DNA of 64,000 nt from Streptomyces niger. GTDB taxonomy: Bacteria > Actinomycetota > Actinomycetes > Streptomycetales > Streptomycetaceae. Below the pieces are notes generated by a model that saw only the letters and a program-made list of their open reading frames with translations, was not told the origin of the DNA and did not search any database. The translations under genes were made by a program, and so were the position numbers. Positions 15,353 through 24,745 of this stretch are shown one piece after another; within the stretch, counting starts at the first letter, position 1, and each line of letters begins with the position of its first letter. The DNA lies in NCBI RefSeq assembly GCF_000718305.1, contig NZ_JOFQ01000005.1, forward strand, positions 62,001-126,000, written 5' to 3'.

Positions 15353-18300
15353 GTGCAGGGACGTTTCAAGAGGGATGGCAGCGCTGCGGCTGACCCGGAG
15401 CTGCGCGGCGGGACCGACCGCGCCTCCTCGCAGCAGCGCGCCCAGAGCAACGGTCCGGCGAGCGGCACGTTGCCGACCGACCGGACCGACCCGGCGCCGG
15501 CCGGCGACTCCGCCGCCGAGCGCCCCAAGGTCAAGGGCCCCACGGGCCCTGGGACCCGCCTGTCGCTGCGCAACTGGCGCATCAGCACACGCCTGGTCTC
15601 CCTGATCGCGCTGCCCGTGGTCGCCGCCACGACGCTGGGCGGTCTGCGGATCAGCAGCGAGCTGGACAACATCGACCAGCTGGACCGCATGCAGCTCCTG
15701 ACGGAGATGACGCGGCAGGCCACCGAGCTGGCCGACGCGCTCCAGGAGGAGCGGGACCGCTCGGCGGGCCCGGTCGCGGGCTCGGGCAACACCAAGGACG
15801 ACACCGATGTCGTGGCGCCGCGCGAGGAGACCGACCGCGCGGTCAAGTCGTTCAAGGAGCACACCGACGACATCGACTCGGTACGCGGCTCCATGGCCGG
15901 CGTCCGCGCCACGATCGTCGACATCCAGCGCCAGCTGGGCACCCTCAACGAGGTCCGCAACAAGGCGTACTCCGACAAGGAGAACGTCGCCCAGACGATC
16001 AGCTCGTACAACCAGCTCATCACCTCCCTGCTCGCGCTCTCCCAGGACATGGCGCAGGCGACCAGCAACCCGGAGATGATCCAGAGCACCCGCTCGCTGG
16101 CCGCGTTCTCCTCCGCCAAGGAGTACGCGTCGATGCAGCGGGCCTTCGTCAGTGCCGGTCTGGCGCACAAGGGCCACGCGCACCTGTCCGCCAACGACCG
16201 GCTGGCCGGCCGTACCGCCGAGGACAACGAGGAGTCCGCGCTGAAGCGGTTCTCCAACATCTACCCCGGCGCCGCCTCCCTGATGGAGGGCCTGGACAGC
16301 GGCAACGACGACATCGAGCACGCGAACTCCTTCGCGGACCGCAGCTTCAAGACCGAGTCCGGCATCCGCGGTGAGCAGATGTCGTACCTGGACTGGTACG
16401 ACCTCGACACCAACAAGATCAGCCTGATGTCGCGCATCGAGACGACGCTGCTCTCCCAGATGGAGCAGAAGTCCCGCGAGCTGCGCAACGACGCCACCAC
16501 CGGCGCCGTCATCAACGGTGCGGTGATCCTGCTCGTCCTCGGCATCTCGCTGATCGGCGCGTTCGTCGTCTCCCGCTCCATGGTCCGCTCGCTGCGCCGC
16601 CTGCAGGACACCGCCCAGACCGTCTCCCAGAAGCGGCTGCCCGAGCTGGTCAAGCAGCTCTCCGAGGCGGACCCGCAGGAGGTCGACACCTCGGTCGAGT
16701 CCGTCGGCGTGCACAGCCGGGACGAGATCGGGAAGGTGGCCACCGCGTTCGACGAGGTGCACCGCGAGGCCGTCCGGCTGGCGTCCGAGCAGGCGCTGCT
16801 GCGAGGCAACGTCAACGCGATGTTCACCAACCTCTCGCGCCGCAGCCAGGGCCTCATCCAGCGGCAGCTGTCGCTGATCTCGGAGCTGGAGTCCCGCGAG
16901 GCCGACCCCGACCAGCTCTCCTCGCTCTTCAAGCTCGACCACCTCGCGACCCGTATGCGCCGGAACGGCGAGAACCTCCTCGTCCTCGCGGGCGAGGAGC
17001 CGGGCCGCCGCTGGACCCGCCCGGTCCCGCTGGTCGACGTCCTGCGCGCCGCCGCCTCCGAGGTGGAGCAGTACGAGCGCATCGAACTGAGCGCCGTGCC
17101 GACCACCGAGGTCGCGGGCCGCGTCGTCAACGACCTCGTGCACCTCCTCGCCGAGCTGCTGGAGAACGCGACGTCGTTCTCCTCCCCGCAGACCAAGGTC
17201 AAGGTCACCGGTCACGCGCTGCCCGACGGCCGTGTCCTGGTCGAGATCCACGACACCGGCATCGGCCTGTCCCCCGAGGACCTCTCGGCGATCAACGAGC
17301 GGCTGGCCAGCCCGCCGACCGTGGACGTCTCGGTGTCCCGCCGGATGGGTCTGTTCGTGGTCGGCCGGCTGTCCCTGCGGCACGGCATCCGCGTCCAGCT
17401 CCGTCCGTCGGACTCCGGCGGTACGACGGCCCTGGTCATGCTGCCGGTCGACGTCGCGCAGAGCGGCGGCGCCGGCAAGAAGCCCGGCCCGGGCGGCAAG
17501 TCCGGCAAGCCCGCGGGCGGCCGCGGCGGTGAGGGCGGTGGCCAGCACACCAGCCGGCTCGCCGGTCTCCAGCCGCGCGGCCAGGTCGGCGCCGGCCCCC
17601 GTACCGCGCTGCCCACGCGCCCCGGCGCGGGCGCGCCCGGCGGTGCCCCCGGTGACGCTCCCGGCGCCCCGGCCCCGGCCCGCCCGCAGAACGACGCCTT
17701 CGGCAACCGGCCCGCGGCGCCCGCCGGCCAGGACCGGCCCTCGCTGCCGGTGCGCGGCGGCGAGCCGGCCCAGCCGCCGGCCGCGAGCCACCAGCCGACC
17801 GTCGCCCCGCCCACCGGCGCGCCCGCGCCGCGCGGCGAGCGGCCGCAGCTGCCCACCCGCGGTCCGGCCGCCGAGCTGACCGGCGGCCCCGCGGGGCCGG
17901 ACGCGTCCGCGCCGCAGCAGCCCGCGCAGCAGCCCGGTTCCAGCTGGGGCGCGCGGCGCGAGCGCGGCGAGGCGGCCGACGACTGGCCGCTGGCGCCCCG
18001 GCGTGCCCAGGAGGACCGCCCGCGCGGCCACGAGGAGCCCGAGGCGACCGGCGGTTACGGCCGTCCGGAGCTCTCCGGGCAGTACGAGCGGCCCCAGCTC
18101 TCCGGCCAGTACGAGCGGCCGGAGACCACCGGGCAGTACGAGCGTCCGGAGACGACGGGCCGGTTCCCGCAGCCCGAGAACACCGGTCGGTACGAGCGGC
18201 CCGAGACCACCGGGCAGTTCGCGCAGCCGGCGCCCGGCGGTCCCGGGGACACGGCGCAGTTCGAGCGTCCCGACTTCGACGGCCCGCGCCCCGGCGCGGA

Positions 18301-19276
18301 CGCCCCGGCCCGCGACGCCGCCCCGGCACAGGACGGCCCTGCCCAGGGCGGTCCGACGCAGGGCGGTCCGACGCAGGGTGGTCGGCCGATGTGGAGCGGC
18401 GAGTTCACGCTGCCGTCGGCCCCGTCGTCCGGGCCCGCCGAGGAGGCCCCCACGCCTCCCCCGGCGCCCGCCGAGCCCACCGGTCCCCTGTGGAGCGGCG
18501 AGTTCGCTCCGCAGTCCGCGCAGGACGGCCGTCCCGCCCAGGACGCCCCGGCGTCCGCCCGTGGCGAGGAGGCCCCGGCGCACGGCGGCCAGGCGTACGA
18601 CGCGGACTCCTTCGGCCGGGACGACGCGTTCGGCCAGGAGGAGCCCTTCGGCCGGGAAGGTGCCTTCGGCCGGGAAGGTGCCTTCGGTCAAGAGGGTGCC
18701 TTCGGGCGTGACGACGCCTTCGGGCGCGGCCCCCGTACCGGTGAGGTGCCGCCGCAGCAGCAGCCGCACACCGCGCCGGACGACGCCGACCTGCTCGGCG
18801 GCCCCGCGCCGCGCGGCGCGGGCGGCGACGGCCGTACCCCGATCTTCGACACGATCGAGTCGAACTGGTTCACCCAGCCGGGCGGCAGCGCGGCACAGGA
18901 GCCGCCGAGCCGTCCGCAGAGCGTCCCCGAGGCGCCGCGGCTGCCCCGGCGCGAGCCGGCCGGCAGCGGCGCGCAGGCACAGGCCCAGTGGCGTACCTCG
19001 CCGAACGACGACGTGTGGCGCCGGGCCGAGCAGGTCCGGCAGCCGGCGGCCGGCGGGATCACCACCTCCGGACTGCCGCGTCGCGTCCCCCGTGCCAACC
19101 TGGTCGCAGGCACTGCGCAGCAGGAGCCGCGGCCGGGCGGCCCCCAGGTCTCCCGCTCACCCGACGACGTGCGCGGCCGCCTGACCAATCTCCGCCGGGG
19201 CATCCAGCAGGGCCGGCAGGCCGGTCACACCGGCACGCACCCCATCGTGGACCCCACTCACCAGCAGGAGCGTTAG
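15353..19276 (+). CDS. cvnA1: conservon 1 membrane sensor kinase-like protein CvnA1
   Basis: Sensor of a conservon, the actinobacterial set that couples a histidine-kinase-like receptor to a small GTPase. The 1307 residues comprise TM1 at 81-98 and an extracytoplasmic NIT-like helical sensor to about 383. TM2 lies at 385-406 with a HAMP-like linker. A dimerisation region (LDHLATRMRRNGENLLVLAG) is followed by an HATPase domain with VHLLAELLENATSF near 595 and DTGIGLSPEDL. The last 600 residues are Pro/Gly-rich and probably disordered, with two short tandem repeats. The start is GTG 15353; GAGGGG lies well upstream and the site is weak. It heads cvnA1-B1-C1-D1. Confidence 0.93.
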   Translation: MQGRFKRDGSAAADPELRGGTDRASSQQRAQSNGPASGTLPTDRTDPAPAGDSAAERPKVKGPTGPGTRLSLRNWRISTRLVSLIALPVVAATTLGGLRISSELDNIDQLDRMQLLTEMTRQATELADALQEERDRSAGPVAGSGNTKDDTDVVAPREETDRAVKSFKEHTDDIDSVRGSMAGVRATIVDIQRQLGTLNEVRNKAYSDKENVAQTISSYNQLITSLLALSQDMAQATSNPEMIQSTRSLAAFSSAKEYASMQRAFVSAGLAHKGHAHLSANDRLAGRTAEDNEESALKRFSNIYPGAASLMEGLDSGNDDIEHANSFADRSFKTESGIRGEQMSYLDWYDLDTNKISLMSRIETTLLSQMEQKSRELRNDATTGAVINGAVILLVLGISLIGAFVVSRSMVRSLRRLQDTAQTVSQKRLPELVKQLSEADPQEVDTSVESVGVHSRDEIGKVATAFDEVHREAVRLASEQALLRGNVNAMFTNLSRRSQGLIQRQLSLISELESREADPDQLSSLFKLDHLATRMRRNGENLLVLAGEEPGRRWTRPVPLVDVLRAAASEVEQYERIELSAVPTTEVAGRVVNDLVHLLAELLENATSFSSPQTKVKVTGHALPDGRVLVEIHDTGIGLSPEDLSAINERLASPPTVDVSVSRRMGLFVVGRLSLRHGIRVQLRPSDSGGTTALVMLPVDVAQSGGAGKKPGPGGKSGKPAGGRGGEGGGQHTSRLAGLQPRGQVGAGPRTALPTRPGAGAPGGAPGDAPGAPAPARPQNDAFGNRPAAPAGQDRPSLPVRGGEPAQPPAASHQPTVAPPTGAPAPRGERPQLPTRGPAAELTGGPAGPDASAPQQPAQQPGSSWGARRERGEAADDWPLAPRRAQEDRPRGHEEPEATGGYGRPELSGQYERPQLSGQYERPETTGQYERPETTGRFPQPENTGRYERPETTGQFAQPAPGGPGDTAQFERPDFDGPRPGADAPARDAAPAQDGPAQGGPTQGGPTQGGRPMWSGEFTLPSAPSSGPAEEAPTPPPAPAEPTGPLWSGEFAPQSAQDGRPAQDAPASARGEEAPAHGGQAYDADSFGRDDAFGQEEPFGREGAFGREGAFGQEGAFGRDDAFGRGPRTGEVPPQQQPHTAPDDADLLGGPAPRGAGGDGRTPIFDTIESNWFTQPGGSAAQEPPSRPQSVPEAPRLPRREPAGSGAQAQAQWRTSPNDDVWRRAEQVRQPAAGGITTSGLPRRVPRANLVAGTAQQEPRPGGPQVSRSPDDVRGRLTNLRRGIQQGRQAGHTGTHPIVDPTHQQER
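18041..18235 (+). repeat. YERPETTG tandem repeat in CvnA1
   Basis: About eight in-frame repeats of 24-30 bases encode units such as GQYERPETT and GRYERPETT; some units replace YERP with FPQP or FAQP. They lie in the disordered tail of CvnA1. Confidence 0.85.
18609..18730 (+). repeat. FGREGA tandem repeat in CvnA1
   Basis: Seven or eight in-frame units encoding AFGREG, AFGQEG or AFGRDD, each 18 bases, near residues 1085-1126. Two adjacent copies (GCCTTCGGCCGGGAAGGT) are identical, which points to recent slippage. Confidence 0.85.
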
Positions 19277-19699
19277 TTGAGTCCGATGAGCCAGGCGGCG
19301 CAGAACCTGAACTGGTTGATCACCAACTTCGTGGAGAACACCCCCGGGGTGTCCCACACGGTGGTCGTCTCGGTCGACGGTCTGCTGCTCGCGATGTCCG
19401 AGGGCTTCCCGCGGGACCGGGCCGACCAGCTCGCCGCGGTGGCCTCCGGGCTCACCTCCCTGACATCCGGCGCTTCCCGCATCTTCGAGGGCGGGAACGT
19501 CAACCAGACCGTGGTGGAGATGGAGCGCGGCTTCCTCTTCCTCATGTCCATCTCCGACGGATCGTCGCTGGCCGTCCTGGCGCACCCCGAGTGCGACATC
19601 GGCCTCGTCGGTTACGAGATGGCCCTGCTCGTCGACCGCGCGGGGGGCGTCCTCACACCGGACCTGCGCGCCGAGCTGCAGGGCAGCCTGCTCAACTGA
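19277..19699 (+). CDS. cvnB1: conservon 1 roadblock/LC7 protein CvnB1
   Basis: Small roadblock-fold protein thought to act on the partner GTPase. The 140 residues open MSPMSQAAQNLNWLITNF and have VVVSVDGLLLAMSEGFPRD and SLAVLAHPECDIGLVGYEMA, hallmark CvnB sequence. I take the TTG at 19277, which touches the cvnA1 stop and has AGGAG six bases upstream; the ATG at 19286 is the alternative. It is nearly identical to CvnB2. Confidence 0.93.
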   Translation: MSPMSQAAQNLNWLITNFVENTPGVSHTVVVSVDGLLLAMSEGFPRDRADQLAAVASGLTSLTSGASRIFEGGNVNQTVVEMERGFLFLMSISDGSSLAVLAHPECDIGLVGYEMALLVDRAGGVLTPDLRAELQGSLLN

Positions 19700-19778
19700 T
19701 CCACCACCGATTCCACGTGCCGCAGCTCCCCCCACCGGCCCGACCCGACGACAGCCAGTTGTCCAGCCCGGAGGACCC

Positions 19779-20186
19779 ATGACCCCGCCACCCGCTTCGC
19801 CCGGCCCGTACGGCCATACCAGCCAGCCGTACGCCGACGGGGGCGACCAGCCGCTGGTCCGCCCCTACGCGATGACCGGAGGCCGGACCCGGCCGCGCTA
19901 CCAGCTCGCCATCGAGGCGCTGGTCAGCACCACGGCCGATCCCTCCCAGCTGCCCGGACTGCTGCCGGAGCACCAGCGCATCTGCCATCTGTGTGCCGAG
20001 GTGAAGTCGGTGGCGGAGGTTTCCGCGCTGCTCCACATACCGCTGGGGGTGGCCAGGATCCTGGTCGCCGACCTGGCCGAGGCCGGCATGGTGGCCATCC
20101 ACCAGCCCGGTGGCAGCGGTGAGGCCGGCGGCACGCCCGATGTGACCTTGCTGGAGAGGGTGCTCAGTGGACTTCGCAAGCTCTGA
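19779..20186 (+). CDS. cvnC1: conservon 1 DUF742 protein CvnC1
   Basis: DUF742 protein of 135 residues. The core is VRPYAMTGGRTRPRYQLAIE, then EHQRICHLCAEVKSVAEVSA (Cys-x2-Cys) and LHIPLGVARILVADLAEAG, a winged-helix-like end. The N-terminal 25 residues are Pro/Gly-rich. Role unknown; the helix-turn-helix flavour suggests a nucleic-acid or adaptor function. GGAGGACCC precedes the ATG. Its last 20 bases overlap cvnD1. Confidence 0.93.
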   Translation: MTPPPASPGPYGHTSQPYADGGDQPLVRPYAMTGGRTRPRYQLAIEALVSTTADPSQLPGLLPEHQRICHLCAEVKSVAEVSALLHIPLGVARILVADLAEAGMVAIHQPGGSGEAGGTPDVTLLERVLSGLRKL

Positions 20187-20745
20187 GGCCGAGTCCCGTT
20201 CGACCACGTCCGCGAAGATCGTGGTGGCGGGCGGTTTCGGCGTGGGCAAAACCACCTTTGTCGGGGCGGTTTCCGAAATCAATCCGCTGCGTACCGAGGC
20301 CGTGATGACCTCCGCTTCGGCGGGCATCGACGACCTCAGTCACGTCCAGGACAAGACGACGACCACCGTCGCCATGGATTTCGGGCGTATCACCCTCGAT
20401 CAGGATTTGATTCTTTATCTCTTCGGCACGCCCGGCCAGGACCGTTTCTGGTTCATGTGGGACGATCTGGTCCGCGGTGCGATCGGTGCCGTGGTGCTGG
20501 TCGACACCCGCCGCCTCGCCGACTGCTTTCCCGCGGTCGACTACTTCGAGAACAGCGGGCTGCCCTTCGTCATCGCGCTGAACGGCTTCGACGGAGCGCA
20601 GCCGTACACCCCGGACGAGGTCCGGGAGGCGCTGCAGATCGGCCCCGACACGCCGATCATCACCACCGACGCGCGGCACCGCAGCGAGGCCAAGGCCGCC
20701 CTCATCACGCTCGTCGAGCACGCTCTGATGGCGCGACTCAAGTAG
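20167..20745 (+). CDS. cvnD1: conservon 1 small GTPase CvnD1
   Basis: GTP-binding output protein of the conservon, 192 residues. The P-loop is GGFGVGKTTFVG at residues 22-33, with GTPGQDRFWFMWDD as the switch II/DxxG equivalent and ALNGFDG in place of the NKxD base-recognition motif. It starts with GTG inside cvnC1, a 20-base overlap that implies translational coupling. It differs from CvnD2 at about ten positions only. Confidence 0.94.
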   Translation: MDFASSEAESRSTTSAKIVVAGGFGVGKTTFVGAVSEINPLRTEAVMTSASAGIDDLSHVQDKTTTTVAMDFGRITLDQDLILYLFGTPGQDRFWFMWDDLVRGAIGAVVLVDTRRLADCFPAVDYFENSGLPFVIALNGFDGAQPYTPDEVREALQIGPDTPIITTDARHRSEAKAALITLVEHALMARLK

Positions 20746-21075
20746 CGCGTCGGCTTGGTCAGTTGCGCCGGGGTCGGTTGTGTCCTTGGACACGCCGGGC
20801 CCCGGCGTTCATAACGTTTCGACAGAGAAATCCCAGCACCTGGACACCGGATGCGCACAAGCGGCTTCGCTGTGTTCACTTTCTCCCCGGCTTTTGCCGC
20901 GCCTCGCCCTTAACGCCCCTTTTATCTGGCGCCCCACCGGCCTTGCTCATCTTGTGCGCACTGTTTGGAACGCGCGGCCCTGACGTGCTGGAATTCGCTG
21001 AACTCCGGAGTAGGTAACGCCCAGAACGAAACGGCACAGCGAGATACGTGCCGGCGCCGAGAGGTTGTTGGTCGA
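20746..21075. promoter_or_regulatory. promoter region of conservon 2
   Basis: 330 bases with no gene. GTGCTGGAATTC at 20985-20996 is shared with the cvnA1 upstream region. GGAAT at 20990-20994 is followed after 18-19 bases by GGTA, an arrangement like ECF sigma promoters. The distance from there to the cvnA2 start is about 60 bases. Confidence 0.4.
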
Positions 21076-24000
21076 GTGAGGCGAAGCAAGTCGGGCCCCG
21101 CGCCGCAGCAGGCGGCGCAGCGGGGCAACTTCACACCGCCGCCGCGTCATACGGCGTCGCCTACCGACGCGCCTGAAAGTCCGCTGACCGCCCAGCCGGT
21201 GAGCGGCAACCGGCTCTCCCCGCGCAACTGGCGCGTGGCGACCCGGCTGAACGCCATCCTGCTGCTCCCCGTGATCCTGGCGCTGATCTTCGCCGGGCTG
21301 CGGGTGAACGCCTCGGTCGGCACGTGGAACGAGGCACAGGACGCCGAGAACACCGCGAAGCTGGTCCAGGCGGCCGCCACCTACGGCCAGGCCCTCGTCG
21401 ACGAGCGGGACCGCACCGCGGCGCCGCTCCTCCAGGGCAAGCAGAACGACCCGGCCGTCGACGACGCGCGCGCCGACACCGACGCGGCCGCCGCCGACTT
21501 CCACGCCGCGGTCAAGAACATGCCCGACAAGCCGGGCCTGCAGCGCCGCCTCGCGGTCTTCGAGAAGGTCGAGCCCAAGCTCCAGGTGCTCCGCAAGGCG
21601 GCCTACACCTCGCAGCTGACCGGCGTGCAGACCGAGGAGGGCTACACCGAGGTCCAGCACCCGCTGATGGAGTTCTCCAACGAGCTGGGTCTGGGCACCG
21701 GCAACATCACCTCCTACGGCCGTACGGTCTACGCGATCTCGTTGTCCAAGGCCGCCATGTCGCTCCAGCGCTCCATCGGCACCCACCTGCTGGTGCACCC
21801 GGCGGCCGGTGCCAAGGAGCACAAGAAGCAGCTCACCGCCTTCGCCTCGTACGCGTACCTGGAGGGCATCGCCCTCGGCGAGTACACCTCGGGCGGCACC
21901 CCGGAGGACATGGAGCGCCTGAAGAAGGACTCCGCGGCCCTCAAGAAGAAGGCGCAGGAGCAGGCGGCGCAGGCCAAGCGGCAGGCCGCCGCGGCAGGCC
22001 GCACCTTCCGTGCCCCGCCGACCATGGACCAGATGGTCCAGGCGATCTCCTCCGGCGCCTCGCCGCAGCTGCTCGCGGCCCAGGGCATCACCCCGAAGAC
22101 CTGGTACGCGGCCGCCACCGGCAAGTTCGACATGTACCGCGGCATCGAGAAGGACCTCGCCGACAAGGCGGTGGCCGAGGCCGCGCAGATCTCCTCGGAC
22201 GCGCAGCAGACCACCTTCGTGGACTCCGGCGTCGCGCTGGGCGCGCTGATCATCGCCTTCCTCATCGCCGGCATGATGGCCCGCTCGATGACCCGCAACA
22301 TGCAGGAGCTGCGCACCGCCGCCTTCGGCGTCGCGGAGCAGCGGCTGCCGATGCTGGTCGACCAGCTCTCCCGTACGGACCCGGGCCGGGTCGACACCCG
22401 GATCAAGCCGATCCCGATCAACACCACCGACGAAATCGGCGAGGTCGCGAGGGCGTTCGACCAGGTCCACCGCGAGGCCGTGCGTCTCGCCGCCGAGCAG
22501 GCGCTGCTTCGGGGCAACGTCAACGCGATCTTCACCAACCTCTCGCGCCGCAACCAGGGCCTGATCGAGCGGCAGCTGACGCTCATCACCGACCTGGAGA
22601 ACAACGAGGCGGACCCGGACCAGCTGGAGAGCCTCTTCCGCCTGGACCACCTCGCCACCCGTATGCGGCGCAACGGCGAGAACCTCCTCATCCTCGCGGG
22701 CGAGGAGCCCGGCCGCCGCTGGACCCAGCCGGTCCCGCTGGTCGACGTGTTGCGGGCGGCCACCTCCGAGGTGGAGTCCTACGAGCGCATCGAGCTCCAG
22801 GGCGTCCCGGAGAGCGAGATCCACGGCCAGGCCGTGACCGACCTCGTGCACCTGCTGTCGGAGCTGCTGGAGAACGCCACCACGTTCTCCTCCCCGCAGA
22901 CCAAGGTGCGGGTCACCGCGACCCGTCTCCCGGACGGCCGCGTGATGATCGAGATCCACGACAAGGGCATCGGGCTCACCCCCGAGGACTTCGCGGACAT
23001 CAACCACAAGCTGGCCAACCCGCCGACCGTCGACATCGCGATCTCCCAGCGCATGGGGCTCTTCGTGGTCGGCCGGCTGGCGGACCGGCACGGCATCCGC
23101 GTCCAGCTGCGCCCCTCCGGGGAGACGGCCGGCACCACCTCGCTGGTCATGCTGCCGGAGGCGATCACCCACGGCGGTGGCGGCGAGGACCAGTTCGAGG
23201 ACGACTTCACGGTCTCCCGGATCATGCCGGAGCACCCGCAGCCGTTCGACCGGCAGCCCGACATCCGTACCGCCGCCGAGCTCGGCTTCGACGACCACTA
23301 CCGGCCGTCGAGCGAGGCGCGGGACCTGGACCCCGTGGGCCGCTCGCTGCTCCGTGAGGAGCGCCGCGCGGCGCTGGAGGCCCAGGCCGGCGCGGAGCAG
23401 CGCGGTGGGCAGCAGGGCCAGGAGCCGGCGCAGAACCCGGCGCAGGACTTCGGCGGACTCCCCCGGCACGGCGAAGCGGAGGGCTCGGACGGCGCGTACG
23501 ACGGCTTCCAGCAGCAGCCGTACGCCCCCCAGGACTTCGCCGGGCAGGGCTACGACCAGCCTGCCGGCGGCACCTACGGCGACCCGTCCTTCGACGGCCG
23601 CAACCTGTTTGACCAGCGGCCTTCCGAGGCCACCGGTGAGCAGCCGCAGTACCCGGCGCAGGACCGGCAGCGTCCCGCCTGGAGCGAACCCGCTTCGTTC
23701 CAGGGGTACTTCGGCGGCCAAGCGGAATCGGACCACAATGGCCCGGACGCTCCCGCACAGCCCCAGGAACGCGTAGCATTCGATCGTCCGGGTCCCACCC
23801 CGAGCGAAACCCACTCGCTGACCGACGCCGGCCTTCCGCGCCGCGGAGGCGACAAGGCGCAAGGCCAGCAGGAGTGGCAACAGCCCGAGGAGTCGGCGTC
23901 GCCCCCGCAGCAGCGGAGCACGTCGGAGGACAGCTTTGGTTGGCGCACCGCCAACGACGAGCGCTGGCAGCGGGCGGAGCAGCTTCGCGAGCCGAAGGCG

Positions 24001-24237
24001 GGCGGGATCACTCCCTCCGGTCTCCCCCGGCGCGTGCCCAAGGCCAACTTGGTCGAGGGCACGGCGGAGCAGACCCTGCAGGGCGGCCCTCAGGTCTCCC
24101 GTGCGCCCGAGGACGTCCGGGGCAGGCTGAGCAACCTGCGCCGCGGCATCCAGCAGGGACGCAGTGCCGGTATGGAGGCACCCAAGAATGACCAACAGGG
24201 CTTCGGCCCCGGCAGCACCTACGATCAGGAGCGTTAG
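21076..24237 (+). CDS. cvnA2: conservon 2 membrane sensor kinase-like protein CvnA2
   Basis: Sensor of the second conservon, 1053 residues from GTG 21076 (RRSKSGPAPQQAAQRG); the frame is open upstream to 20965, but GAGAGG at 21058-21063 and the promoter element favour the later start. TM1 is at 57-76, the extracytoplasmic domain at 77-380, TM2 at 382-402 and HAMP after it. The region LDHLATRMRRNGENLLILAG and the HATPase domain (VHLLSELLENATTF near 589, DKGIGLTPEDF) match CvnA1 closely. The extracytoplasmic domain is quite different from CvnA1, so the two should sense different things. The tail is shorter and lacks the CvnA1 repeats. Confidence 0.92.
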   Translation: MRRSKSGPAPQQAAQRGNFTPPPRHTASPTDAPESPLTAQPVSGNRLSPRNWRVATRLNAILLLPVILALIFAGLRVNASVGTWNEAQDAENTAKLVQAAATYGQALVDERDRTAAPLLQGKQNDPAVDDARADTDAAAADFHAAVKNMPDKPGLQRRLAVFEKVEPKLQVLRKAAYTSQLTGVQTEEGYTEVQHPLMEFSNELGLGTGNITSYGRTVYAISLSKAAMSLQRSIGTHLLVHPAAGAKEHKKQLTAFASYAYLEGIALGEYTSGGTPEDMERLKKDSAALKKKAQEQAAQAKRQAAAAGRTFRAPPTMDQMVQAISSGASPQLLAAQGITPKTWYAAATGKFDMYRGIEKDLADKAVAEAAQISSDAQQTTFVDSGVALGALIIAFLIAGMMARSMTRNMQELRTAAFGVAEQRLPMLVDQLSRTDPGRVDTRIKPIPINTTDEIGEVARAFDQVHREAVRLAAEQALLRGNVNAIFTNLSRRNQGLIERQLTLITDLENNEADPDQLESLFRLDHLATRMRRNGENLLILAGEEPGRRWTQPVPLVDVLRAATSEVESYERIELQGVPESEIHGQAVTDLVHLLSELLENATTFSSPQTKVRVTATRLPDGRVMIEIHDKGIGLTPEDFADINHKLANPPTVDIAISQRMGLFVVGRLADRHGIRVQLRPSGETAGTTSLVMLPEAITHGGGGEDQFEDDFTVSRIMPEHPQPFDRQPDIRTAAELGFDDHYRPSSEARDLDPVGRSLLREERRAALEAQAGAEQRGGQQGQEPAQNPAQDFGGLPRHGEAEGSDGAYDGFQQQPYAPQDFAGQGYDQPAGGTYGDPSFDGRNLFDQRPSEATGEQPQYPAQDRQRPAWSEPASFQGYFGGQAESDHNGPDAPAQPQERVAFDRPGPTPSETHSLTDAGLPRRGGDKAQGQQEWQQPEESASPPQQRSTSEDSFGWRTANDERWQRAEQLREPKAGGITPSGLPRRVPKANLVEGTAEQTLQGGPQVSRAPEDVRGRLSNLRRGIQQGRSAGMEAPKNDQQGFGPGSTYDQER

Positions 24238-24238
24238 T

Positions 24239-24661
24239 GTGAGCCCGATGAGCCAGGCGGCGCAGAACCTGAACTGGTTGATCACCAACTTCGTGGACAA
24301 CACCCCCGGTGTGTCCCACACGGTCGTGGTCTCCGCAGACGGTCTCCTCCTCGCCATGTCCGAGGGTTTCCCTCGGGACAGAGCCGACCAGTTGGCGGCG
24401 GTGGCCTCCGGGCTCACCTCGCTGACCTCGGGTGCCTCCCGCATCTTCGAAGGCGGGAGCGTCAATCAGACAGTGGTGGAGATGGAGCGTGGCTTCCTCT
24501 TCATCATGTCCGTCTCGGACGGATCGTCGCTGGCCGTACTGGCGCACCCCGAGTGCGACATCGGCCTCGTCGGTTACGAGATGGCTCTGCTGGTCGACCG
24601 CGCGGGCAGCGTTCTCACGCCCGACCTGCGCGCCGAACTGCAGGGCAGTCTTCTCAACTGA
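24239..24661 (+). CDS. cvnB2: conservon 2 roadblock/LC7 protein CvnB2
   Basis: 140-residue roadblock protein, almost the same as CvnB1 (differences include SADG for SVDG and GSVNQT for GNVNQT). I use GTG 24239, one base after the cvnA2 stop, with AGGAG upstream, matching the B1 arrangement; the ATG at 24248 is the alternative. The frame upstream of this runs inside cvnA2 and is not used. Confidence 0.93.
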   Translation: MSPMSQAAQNLNWLITNFVDNTPGVSHTVVVSADGLLLAMSEGFPRDRADQLAAVASGLTSLTSGASRIFEGGSVNQTVVEMERGFLFIMSVSDGSSLAVLAHPECDIGLVGYEMALLVDRAGSVLTPDLRAELQGSLLN

Positions 24662-24745
24662 CAGACAGGCAGTGCGTTTCTCGCCACCGCGCCATAGGGT
24701 GCGGTGGCGCGACCGGCGTCGGATCGGCAAGTTGGAGGAGGAGAC

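Noticed and set aside
15350..18769. Antisense frame of 1139 codons over cvnA1
   Set aside because: Pure complement of the cvnA1 coding sequence, with composition typical of antisense shadows; no ribosome site.
20947..24465. Antisense frame of 1172 codons over cvnA2
   Set aside because: Same reason; it runs across cvnA2, part of cvnB2 and their promoter region.
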